DNA of 64,000 nucleotides from Haliotis asinina (lineage: Eukaryota; Mollusca; Gastropoda; Lepetellida; Haliotidae), in the NCBI RefSeq assembly GCF_037392515.1, contig NC_090287.1:12947001-13011000 (forward strand). The letters run 5' to 3'. Positions 31,357-43,300 of the stretch are shown one piece after another (positions within the stretch are counted from its first letter, which is position 1; every line of letters begins with the position of its first letter). The translations under genes were made by a program, and so were the position numbers. A model generated the notes under the pieces. It saw nothing but the letters and a program-made list of their open reading frames with translations, searched no databases and was not told the origin of the DNA.

Positions 31357-34300
31357 GTGTGTTTTACAGTGTATTCATCACTTTGTGATGCCTTTGTGTC
31401 GATCTCATAATGTTAACATTACTGTTGTCTCGAAGTACAAGTTTTGCCCTTGCGCATTCTCTATTTTGTCACTTTTAGTGGATTATGTCGAATCTCGTCT
31501 ATGTCGAGGTATTTATATCGGCCCCTTGTACTTCGACACAGCGGTGTTTGCCTGTGTGTTTAACGACTTCTGTTAGTTGTATTGGTTTGGTTTGGTTGTT
31601 GACTAATATGGCTACGGTCTACAAATAATCGAATCTGGATATCATAATTATCAATCTCCACAAGTGGGATATGATGACATATGTCAACCAAGTGAGTGGG
31701 CCGGATCACCCGATCTCGTTAGTCGTATTTTACGACAGACATGGGTTGTTGAAGACCAGTTTATACTCTGATCTTGGGTTGTTGAAGACCACTTTATACT
31801 CTGATCTTCATGAGTCTTGTCAGTTGTAAATAACAATAATTTCAAGCCCGTGAAGGTACCGGGGTAGAATAGGCCTTCAGCAACCCATGCTTGCCATAAA
31901 AGGCGACTATGCTTGTCGCAAGAGGCGACTAACGGGATCGGATGGTCAGGCTCGCTGACTTGGTTGACACATGTCACCGGTTCCCAATTGCTCAGATCGA
32001 TGTTCATGTTGTTGATCACTGGATTGTCTGGTCCAGACTCGATTATTTACAGACCGCCGCCATATAGTTGGAATATTGCTGAGTGCGTCGTAAAACTAAA
32101 CTCACTCACTCACTCACTCACTCACTCACTCAATAATTTCAAAAACTATTATTCATTATTATGGTGGATGTGAAATTATGTCATTTAGCTGTTTTCAGAC
32201 CTTTTACTTTCTCCATCATTATGTGAAATCTCACACATGGGTGCTAAGGGCTAACGGGGTAGTGTATCAGATATTGAAAGAATGTGTAAACAGGAACTTC
32301 CAAATGGACAGTGACAGTCGCGTTTTACTCGTTTTATAAAAGCGTGGTTTCATTTCTGCCGCATCAAACGTCACAGACCATCAGTTTGCCATGGAAACCA
32401 GTGTTTCAGTAAGTTGGCTAAAAAAGACGCATCCCCCGTCGCATGGTCTTGTAAAGTAATGACGGTCTCTGAACAAATCAGGAATAAGATTTTACTCACC
32501 ACCAAAAGGGGGACGGTGGGTCCGTGGGGTAGCCTAGTGGTTAGAGTGTCTGCTCGTCTCGCTGAAGACCCGGATTCGATTCCCCATACGGGTACTTTGT
32601 CCTTCACTCACCCAATGTGAAAGAAGGTAGATTTGAAATTGTTTTCTAAGGGCTAACGGGGCAGTGTATCAGATATTGAAAGAATGTATAAGCAGGAAAT
32701 GACTTATTTCCCAGTGTACCCAAACATCAGTAGTACATGCGCGAATAATCACGTCTGTATAATGTGAATGGGTTTTTTTTATAATTTTTACTGTTTTTCA
32801 TATATTTTACAGTCTTTTCAGGAAAAGATAACAATTTTACATCCAGGTTAATAGATTATAGACACAGGGAAATATTGGCAGAGACAATATGTAACATGAA
32901 CATCCAAAGTCATAAAAAGAAGTTGTGCACATCGAATAAACAGTCCATAACATGACGACCAAAACTTATAGAAGGTGTTGATATTACACTCCAATAGGGA
33001 AGAACATTTAGTTATCATGTAGTAGTTCCTTTGTTCATTCTGGAAAACGTGGCACTTTCGTCTTAAATCTGTTTCCAAAAATGATGTTTTTCAAGATAAT
33101 GATAATACTGTTTAGAGGATCATTATTTTTTATCGGGAACACCAAGACGTACATGTCTTTTTGTTATTTTAATATTGATATGTGCTTTACATTTCAGCCA
33201 AATTTCAAGTTTTTGCCAGATATGTGTGATGTTGTTACAAGACCAGGAAATGTGATCAGGTGACTCACTTGCGTTTTGACAAAAACTGCATTTTGAATTG
33301 TCTACATATCCAAATTTAGATAACAGTGCATTTTTTGGCAGGATGTGATGTATTATTCTATATTGTAACCACTGTAATTCAGTGTCATTGGTACACCTGA
33401 AAGGTATCTTATTATAGCCCTTCATTAGTTAAAACATTGTGCTCCCATTTTTGGCAATGTACATTTTTTGTAGTAGTGTGTGTCAATGATATTTTGTAAA
33501 AGCGTTATGTCCCCATTATATCTTTAAGGATGTGTTTAATATTTGCTGGAAGAGTTGGATATGGTACCTTGGTCAAGTTTCCAAAAGGTATATTAAGTGG
33601 TTTCAAATAGAGCTTTATTGATCTAAGACCCATATATCTAACAAAGTCAGTTTTCAGGATAAAAAGTCTTACAAAGTTTTCGAAAGGGTGTATTTTGTTG
33701 TTAGAATCAAGTAGGTCGTTAATGCATCGCACCCCTTTGTCAAACCATTGTCTATAAGACACTGGTTCACCTCCAACATAAATGTTTTTGTTGTACCATA
33801 GACTTTCTAAAAGTATATCATTTGTGTCATGGTTAGAATGATTTTGGGATATAAAATGCCACCATGCACTTAAAACATCTTTATAATGTTTGTTGTGGAT
33901 CAGTGGGAGGCAGTCCTCATTCAAATATTGACGATTATAATGAAACACATTGCCTGCACTAAGCTTTGAATCAGGTCTGAGAAATCTTCTAACCATAGAT
34001 AATTTTTGTGCTTGCATTAATGTTTTTATATTTCGCATATTCTGGCTTCTCTTAATTTTGTCAGGTTTATTGTACCAGATACATTTGTGGCGTTTTTGGT
34101 GGAATTTATTTATAACTTCCGAATCTGGGTCATGAAGAACACCAAATAAATGATTAGCTTGGGAATAATCAGTGATTTCAAAACGGTATTTCTTCCAAAG
34201 GGAGTAAGATTACGTGTTGACCATATGGACATTAAAGTTTCACATCTTCTTATCTTTCCTTTATAATTTATATCTACCATATCATCCAAATCTAGAGAAG

Positions 34301-37300
34301 AAATAATTCCAAGAGGGCTGAAGTCACCTTGGTCCCAGTTTAGATTTAAGTCTGAGCATAGTTTTATTTTCGATCTCTTTTTTGATCCTATCCATATGAG
34401 ACGTGTCTTGTCGATATTAACCTTTAAACCGGAAAATCTGGCGTAAAAATTTAGCGCATTAAATACTGCATAGAGGCAGTGTTCTGAACCATTCAACGTA
34501 CATATTGTCATCAGCGAATTGATTTAGCACATGCTCAGTGTTACCAATCGAAATACCCTTTACATTACTATTGTTACGTATCAGGACTGCTAATATCTCT
34601 GCACATAAAATGAAAATCTAAGGAGAAAGTGGATCCCATTGGCGACAACCTCTTTGAATTGCGAACATATCCGATCCATAGCCGTTGACAAGAACATTTG
34701 ATTCAATACCTTGATATACAATTCTGAACCATTTTCGAATTGACTCGCCAAAGTTGAAAAAGGATAGTGTTTTATCAATAAATGACCAATCTACTATATC
34801 AAAGGCTTTTTCAAAATCAATAAGCAAAAGAAGGCCAGGAATTTGGTGCGTTTCAGTATAATCCATTAAGTCGTAAATTAGTCAAGTAATTTTCCCGATA
34901 TATGTATCTGACATGAAACCATTTTGATCATCGTTTATTAATTTAACAAGCACTGATTTTATCCTTTTGGACATTGCTATTGAAGCTAATTTATAGAAAT
35001 CAGATAATAGGGAGATAGGTCTCCAGTTTTGTAAGTACAATTTAGTCTAAGTCTTGTTTCCTTTAGGTATACACGCTATAAGTCCACGTTTCAGTGAAAC
35101 AGATACTTCTTCTCTCATATAGGACATATTTAAAGAACTGATTAAATATTTATCCATATTAGTTCAAAAGAACGTAAACAATTCGACCTTGAAACCATCT
35201 GGTCCAGGATTTCTATCATTCTTGACACACTTCAATGCAGCCATCATGTTTGAGTTGCCCTTCCAAAGCTGCTGAAGTAGCATCCTCCAATTTTGGAACG
35301 TTATTTTTAAAAATAATTCTTCTATGGTTATATCGCTTATGTCATTGTCTTTTCTGTAGAGTTTGGAATAGAAAGATTTTACTTCGTCTTGTATCTCCTT
35401 TTGTTTTGTGAGAGTTTTGCCGTCATTACTTTCTAAACAAGTGAATGATTTATTTAAGTTTCTAGTTTCAAGGCCTAGAAAATATCGGGTTGGTTTTTCC
35501 CCTTTTCGGTCCAAATAGCCTTTGATCTAACCATTTGTCCCTGGGCTTTTGTTATATTTAGATTTTTTAGTTTTTCATTAAGATCATTGATGAGTTCCAA
35601 TAAGGTAGCTTTAGTATGCGAGTCATTTGTTTTATCCAAAGCTTCTGTCGTTTCTTCAATATTCTGTATCAGCTCTCTTTCTTCTTTATGCTTGTCGTAA
35701 GAGACGACTAACGGGATCGGGTGCTCAGACTTGATGACTTGGTTGACACATGTCATCGGTTCCCAATTGCGCGAATCGATGATCATGGTGTTGGTCACTG
35801 GATTGTCTGGTCCAGACTCGATTATTTACAGACCGCCGTCATATAGCTGGAAAACTGCTGAGTGCGGCGTAAAACTAAACTCACTCACTCACTCTTTCTT
35901 CTTTTTCTCTGCATTGAAGAATATTTTATAGTTTCTCCACGAATAAGTAATAACGATGTTTAAAAAAAAGTTGGTCATCAATCACACATTCGCTGTCGTT
36001 GCCCACTGTATTCATATATCTAAGGCATGTTTCTGATATTGTCTTCTTAACGAAGTCAACGTAAGTTACATCTCTGAGAGAGAGTTATTAAATTTCCATA
36101 ACCACGCACCTCTATCTAAATCGTTTGAAGAAAGGGAAATCGACATTGGAGAGTGGTCTGATTTGAAACTGGGTTCTATTTTTGTATCAATTATAGAAGG
36201 AATCATATTGTGGGAGAGCAAGAAATAATCAAGTCTAGCTTGTTTCAGCCGGGATGGTTGTCTCCAAGTATATCTTTCTTCATTAGGATGTCTTTCTCGA
36301 CAAGAATCTCGAAGGTCAAGGTCATCTTTTAGTTGTAGAATTCTATCTCTGGCTTTTACATTGTTTTCATGTTTGTAGTTATACGTATCTATGAAATAGT
36401 CTTGCACTACATTCCAGTCGCCACATGGTCGCTACGTATTATCGAATCAAGTTCGTCATAAAGGTTAGGGTTGTCAATATTTGGGCAATAAAGATTGATA
36501 ATTGATAATTTGTCGTTATCTAGAGTCAACTCCACAGTTAAGACATTACCTTTATCGTCTCTTTGCACATCATTAAGCGTATAGTCTACATATTTAGAGA
36601 ACACGATCGCTACACCTCTAGCGTTACTTTGGAAAGAACTAAAATAACATAAGAATGAAGATTTTTATGGATATCAACTTCTTTATGAGGGAACACAACG
36701 TTTCGGAGTTAATGCTTACTCCTTCATCAGGTGATTGAGAAAGGGATACAGAGGTGTATTTATATGTACAGGTAAAACAATAACAAAGTAACAAGTGGAG
36801 TGAGTTAACGAAAGCTAGTATAAACAAGCACTGATAGGAAGCCGATAGTTAAGATAACAATGATGGAAGCCAATGGTAATGCATTACAGTTGATTGGATA
36901 TGTTACGGGGTAAGGACGATGTACATGATTGGGGATAAGGATGGAAGCCAATGGTGATACATTACGCATGATAGGATGATGTACATAACACACGATAGGG
37001 GGTGAGCATGTTTACATGAGGGTTGATGATGTACAAACACAAGTAGGTAAGGATGTACTCGGGTAGATTGGCTATACATGAATTACATAGATAGAATGTA
37101 CACAGGTAGATGAGATTAATTTATCAATAAGTCCCAGGCACTTGGTAGGTACACTCCTTGGTCGCGGTTGATGGCTGGTGTGTACCTACCAACTTGCTTT
37201 TCCATATCTTTGGTAAAGTGGTTTAGTGAGGCACCATGTAGTGAAGCAAACACAGAACACACAGATAGGTCTAACAGATACACAAGTACATAAAGGCATT

Positions 37301-40300
37301 TATCCACTACCAGACCGCGTGTACGGGTCTCATGAAAAGCACGTGCTGACACAACTCAAGTTCATTGTCTTTTCGTTGGCATAGTGATTTGTCACTTGAA
37401 AAGAACAATATGTGTTAAGCATAAAGAATAAATGGTTGTACAGTTGTTTGAAAGCATTATGTGGGGTGTAAACACTTTATTATGGTAGTGGGAAACATTG
37501 TCAATATTATCATGTTCCTTCAGTTGTAATTTGCAACACCGATGTCGGATTTTTCGGATCCCTTGTCTCCAGCACAATCTTGGTACCAACAACTCTGACT
37601 CGCGTCCACAGTTTCTATTGTTCGCGGAGTGTGGTCACCTGCCGTCCGAGAATCGCCCTGCGTTTTTTGATGGGTGCGGGTAGGTCAGTTTGTATACTAG
37701 CCGGTGTTCCCTTCAACGCGCACTAGAGACCGCTTCACGGTCGGCCATGTGAATAAAGGTAGCAATAATGGAGGGTGGGACGGATGGTTTGTGTTATCTT
37801 TGGTACTCAGATTTAGGTAGTCTGTGGATGATTTTAATATATATATTGTCCACTTGGTCTTACGTGAACCTCAGTGAATTTACCATGAGATTTCTCAGCG
37901 TCCTGTTGGTGTTTTCTTGTGGTTGTTTTGGAATACCGTAAAACAAGAGATTTGTCGTGTATATCTTTTTGAATAACTTGTTTCTCCAGAGCTGACTTCG
38001 CTTCTCGTAACTCGGCGATTTCTTTGTGGAGAGATTTCACGTGTTCGCCATGTTGTGAAACCACGTGTTCCACTCCACTAATGTAATGTGAATGTTGATG
38101 TTTCAGGAGTTGAGCCTCAGGGCCTGCTATGGTCAATGAGTGCTCAGAAGACGAGTTCGAAACGACTGCTTATCAAAGATGTCACCAAACCGTATGACGT
38201 CACCATATCGGTCCACCCTGATCACATGGACTTGCAATCCACCCAATCATCGTGCAACACGTCATCTGTGCTCGATACAACGCACGTGAGAAGAGGGTAC
38301 ATGCGTGATGGGGTGCAGAGGATGCCGGTACGCATGGGCCGCTTACGTGGAAGCTTATTTATTCCTTTAGGTATGCTCACCCTCTTGTAACATGAATGAG
38401 TAACTTTAACATTACAGCTACCTGGCGTCGGCCTGTAAACAATCGAGTCAGGATCAGACAATCCAGTGGCCAACAGTATGAGCATCGATTTACTCAAATC
38501 AGCGTGCCTGATCACCCGATCATGTTGTCGCCTCCCACGATAAGCATGGGTTTCTGAAGATCAATTATAATCCGGATCTTCACAGGTCTTAACATGATGT
38601 ACAGTTGGATTCTGATGACCTGTGTTGAATTGACTTGCCGGTGCATGTGTTTGTAAGGGGAGGTTCCGGTTGGGTGGAAGAAATTCATGTTTTCCACGAG
38701 CGTCACATATCATGATTATGTGATGATGAGGAATAAGGAGCGATGGGGTAGCCGAGGTGGCTAAAACGTTCGCTTGTCACCACGAAAGCCCGGGTTCGAT
38801 TCCCATCTTGAGTACAACGTGTGAAGCCCATTTCTGATGCCCTCTGCCGCGATATTGCATGAATATTGCTAAAAGCGGCGTAAAACCATATTCACTTACA
38901 TCTCTTGTAGGTACAACTGTGGTTACTCACTCGCTAGTGGGAAATAAATACGTGTATATGACAGCAGTATTTCCTGATCTTTGGACTACATTAAATGGTA
39001 AAACGTATTTTCACGTTTTGGTATTTCAATTGCTATGCGATCATAGCAATAACAGCCTTGGTTCGGAAGGTACCACTGCATTTTCACCCCATGTCACGAA
39101 AAGGTGCCCTGCTATTGTAGGTAAGAGTCCAAAGAATACTCTTCGCAAAAATCAAAATGAATGACAGGGCAGACGTTTGTGTTCCACCTCCTGGCGTTTT
39201 AGAAAACAGACATCAAACCTTAATATGCGCGCAGGCATTCACAAATACTAAAACACATAAACACAAACTCCAAGCACACACTTATACAGTCTTTCCTCTT
39301 CTCCCACACACGTACGCGCACGCAGTAAGTGGCCACCCACAGGCTGTTACCTTACATGTATAAAACTTACGTTGAAGGTGAAGGGCCGTTCCCGGCCATA
39401 CTGGATATGTTTGGTGGTACCGGAGGCTTGTTCGAGTTCCGGGCGGCCCTTCTCGCCTCCAGAGGATTCTTCACGTTCGCTTTGGCGTATCGTTCATATG
39501 ATGATCTACCCCATGCGTTCGACGAACTAGACTTCGACTATTTCTTAGTGAGTATACCAGCATTTCTGACGCAAACTAACTTCCTTAAAGAATCCTGTGT
39601 ACAGAGTTAATGCGTACATGTACGTTCATAGTGTTTGTCTGGGTGATTGCACTGCTCTTGAAAGAAACCTTTACCTAACTGTCTTGCGTACGCGATGTAT
39701 CTGAAGTTACTGGTTAAAGCTTACAGTCGTCTGTGTTCGATTTCCCAAATGGGGGACAATGATAGGAGCCATTTCTGGTGTCCCCCTTCCCATACTGCTG
39801 CAATGTTGCAAAAAGCGTCGTAAAACAATTCTCAGTCTCGGACACTGCTGTTCTTGACTTATCTGCAAGCCTTTGCCTGTTCCTTGTTCATTTTGCAATA
39901 ATATTGCTAATTGCTGTGTATCATTATATTAATTAGCGTGCTTCACAGTCTACCTGGCTTGTACGCATGTATCAATTCCATAGACGTTGGTGCAAGCTAC
40001 TAAATCACCTCCACAACTTGTTCTTCAGGAAGCCGCCGAAATGCTGAATAAGAACCCTCATTCACAGCCTGGAGGAATTGGGGTAATTGGCTCATCTTTT
40101 GGAGGTGGACTTACGAATATGCTGGCGTCTTTCTGTGACAAGGTAAAAAATTGTAATATTTAAGAATAAGTAGATCGCAAACAGGTCTATCAACAAACGG
40201 CGAGTCGATGAGGCCATTTGAACATTTTTTCAATCCCTGGCTTTTTATACTTCTGGTACTGTTGGACACGTGTCTGGTCTTGGCTATCAAATACTCGTCA

Positions 40301-43300
40301 TGCAGTAAGGCCCGCGACTCTGCTTAAACGCAGCTACAATATTTGGCCATACGTGATTGATCATTTGTGAAATTTGCACAGACTTACATGTTAAATGCCT
40401 GCTGCAACAATAATTTTGATAACTTGAGTAGAAGTCATATTATTTTGATACTTTGCAAACATCTTGGAAATCTTCTGCTACGTGCACATAATTTTCTCTC
40501 ATCTTTCAGTCCATTAGTTGTCGAATGCCACCTGATTAAGCAACATCAATTTTATACTATCCCATTGACCAACATAATTAAACCTGATCTGTCTAATATA
40601 TGCTGTTTACAATAGTTGCAGTTTTCTTAATAATCATAGGAAAATTGAATGGAAAGTTTGTGCATGTAGCTGAGATGATTTCACAGCTGGTAGATAGTGA
40701 AAGCAATTTGACCCAAACTAAATTTAAGAAAATTCTTTTTGCGAGAGTTAATTAACACGTAAGTCTATGGCGATTTTATTATGACAACTCACGGTCTACT
40801 ACTGTCGCTTGCAGTGTGTCCAAGGACTGCGAGAGTATATCTTCATCCGCGATGGGGTAGCGTAGTGGTTAAAGCGTCCGCTCACTACGCTGAAAGCAGT
40901 AGCGTATTTGTGACAGTTGTGTGACTACTGACATGTTAAGGAGCGACCGGGTAGCCTAGTGGTTAAAGTATTCGCTCGTCACGCCAAAGACCTGGGGTCG
41001 ATTCCCCACATGGGAACAATGTGTGAAGCCCATTTCTGGTGTTACGAATGTCGTTGCGCAACGAACGTTTTTTCGGATTCCCGACCCAGAACGCAGACGC
41101 GTTTCCATCATTCTTCACAGAACTTTGCTGAAATCACCTCAAGAAATCAAATAATGATTACACCAAAAACCCTCGACATCCCTCATCAAATTTGTGTCCC
41201 GAGCGACTGCTTTGAATATGAAGCTCCCATTTTTGAGACCATGCCGTTTTAGTAGTGAAAGAGATAATTGTAGCAATCAGGTCGCAATATTTCAGCCATA
41301 TTGTGGTTGGAACAAGTTTTGCTTTAATGATATGTAAAATAAATTACTCGTATTTAGGGAGTTAGTGAGCAGATACGATTATTCATTATGCATGAATTAT
41401 GTGGAATTTACCATAAGACTGTATGCCATAGCCTGTGAGTTGACAGACCGCTGTTGTGTGTAATGAAGGCGACTATCCATTGTGGAACCTGAGATATCTC
41501 CAGCCATACCGAAATACCGAAATCTTTTGAGCGGTTTTTGTGAGTTACAGACTGTCTGACTCGACAGTGGACCAGTGAATTGCAAAATAACTCGAAAACC
41601 AATAAACACATAATACTCAATGAAACGCTGCTAATAATGAAAACACCAGACCATTCAAATACTGACACAGTTCACACCGTGAGATGTTGGCAGAATTTAA
41701 TCTAGAAAAATATAAAAGGTTGTTTATTATAATGTCATTAAAACATTGGCACAGTTCACTATTTGTTGCGAGGGAGAGGTGCAAAGAAAGAGACAGCCAG
41801 GTGTGCGAGAAACACGTGCACAAGTGCTGACAAAGTTGTAGATTCATTAGCCCCCCACACCTGAACGTCCCTTTCCGAACAGTATAAAGTGGTTTCAGTT
41901 GTATGACATTGTACATACTGTACACTTGTATATTGCGAACCGGTTTGTTTCAAGGTGAGAGCAGCTGTATCCATCAATGGGCCACTGGTGTCACCACTCC
42001 GAGACCAGGACGTCAACGGAGAAGCAGTGCGTGGATGGATGTATGTGTTTGCTATAAATATACCAGTAACTGTATTCCCTTATGGAACTAAAACTGTTCC
42101 ACTAAATATGTAAAGTAAGTATATCAGAAGCAAAAAGTCCAGATGTATGTTTGCCGGTAAAAACTCCTAGAAGGGTATAACATGTTTCACGTCTTAACGA
42201 CTCTTCACGCACGCACACACACATTTTTTATATATACTGAGGGAATAAAAACAAGGGATCGCATGAAGGCAATAGTGTTCCTTTATTTCTTTTCTTAGGT
42301 AGTCAAAAGCTTTTGCATAGCATAGCTTGTGGAGAAACCTGGAGAAAAATACAGGAACACTCGTGATTTCCTTACTTTTTCCCTTAATATATGTTTAAGT
42401 ATGTTTACATGCATATACATAAAGAGGGAAAGTATGTTTAAGTGCTATTTTAAGGAATTACATTCCCTAGAAATATATGTCAACATTTTATTGCTTAAAA
42501 CTATAGTATAGTACTATATACTGAACCGCCAAAGAAACGTCACCCTACCCAAATGTTTTGCCAGATATGTTTCATCTTAATTGTAATTACTTTTTTCACT
42601 TTCTATGTGTTAGATAGACTTGGACCAATGCTCAAGAAAATTTGGTTTCAGATTCTGTATTTGATACAAATAACATGTCGTAACGTATTTACTAAAGTGA
42701 TAATGGAAGGAGGTTTTTGTGCGTATTTCATGAAAATGACAATGCACGTGCATTCCGAGGTGTCATTCCTATAAGAAGAGCCACCGAACATACACGGTAT
42801 CATTCACTGTTCGACAGTAGCGACATGCTGCGATTATCAAGGGAACAGGAAGACTGAACGCTGGCCAGACTGCGAGACGTGTGGCAAATCCATTTTCTGT
42901 TCATGTTCGAACAATATACCGCCTGCAGCAAAGTGTCGAAGCCACTGGAAGCACAAACTCACAGTGGGAGACGCTAAGGACAACCGCTGGCAATCCCCAG
43001 AGGCAGAGAAACGTCAGATGTTGCAGGCCTTACCAGGGTCTGATCCTCACTGTTTGACATCGCCCTGCTCGTCTCGCATCATTTGAATTGGCGTCAGCGG
43101 GAGAGGCGAAGTGTAGTCTTCCCCGACGAAAGCCGGTATGGCGTCTAGACGGACTGATGGCAGAGGGAGCGTGTAGCGACGACGCGGGGAGCGTTTTGCA
43201 GATGATTGTGTCCTGGAAAGAGACACGTAGGGAGGTCCGAGCACAATGTGTGGGGCGCTATTGCTCTCAGTGACAATAGTGGTCCTGGGAGAGGAAATGA

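Larger units (their letters stand above)
33070..38080 (-). mobile_element. Tx1/L1-like LINE relic, unit 2
   Basis: Antisense and broken. From its 5' side: an ORF1 remnant with coiled coil ([20 protein letters not shown], 37834-38060), endonuclease pieces (36066-36604), RT linker ([20 protein letters not shown]), RT palm ([19 protein letters not shown], 34618-34866), thumb region (34110-34511) and a C-terminal segment ([13 protein letters not shown]...[18 protein letters not shown], 33123-33425). The [11 protein letters not shown] motif has lost the usual QG. Interrupted by a SINE at 35688-35891 and a repeat at 36650-37195. Unit 1 keeps only part of it. Confidence 0.88.
31357..38106 (+). other. 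Intron 1 of ACOT/BAAT copy 2
   Basis: 6.75 kb, about twice copy 1. Filled by SINEs, a longer version of the Tx1/L1-like LINE relic and an additional repeat at 36650-37195. Confidence 0.85.
40143..41954 (+). other. Intron 4 of ACOT/BAAT copy 2
   Basis: Lacks the 947-aa LINE of copy 1. Contains two family B SINE pieces near 40850-41045; otherwise no recognisable element or gene. The last ~190 bases align with 14895-15027. Confidence 0.7.
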
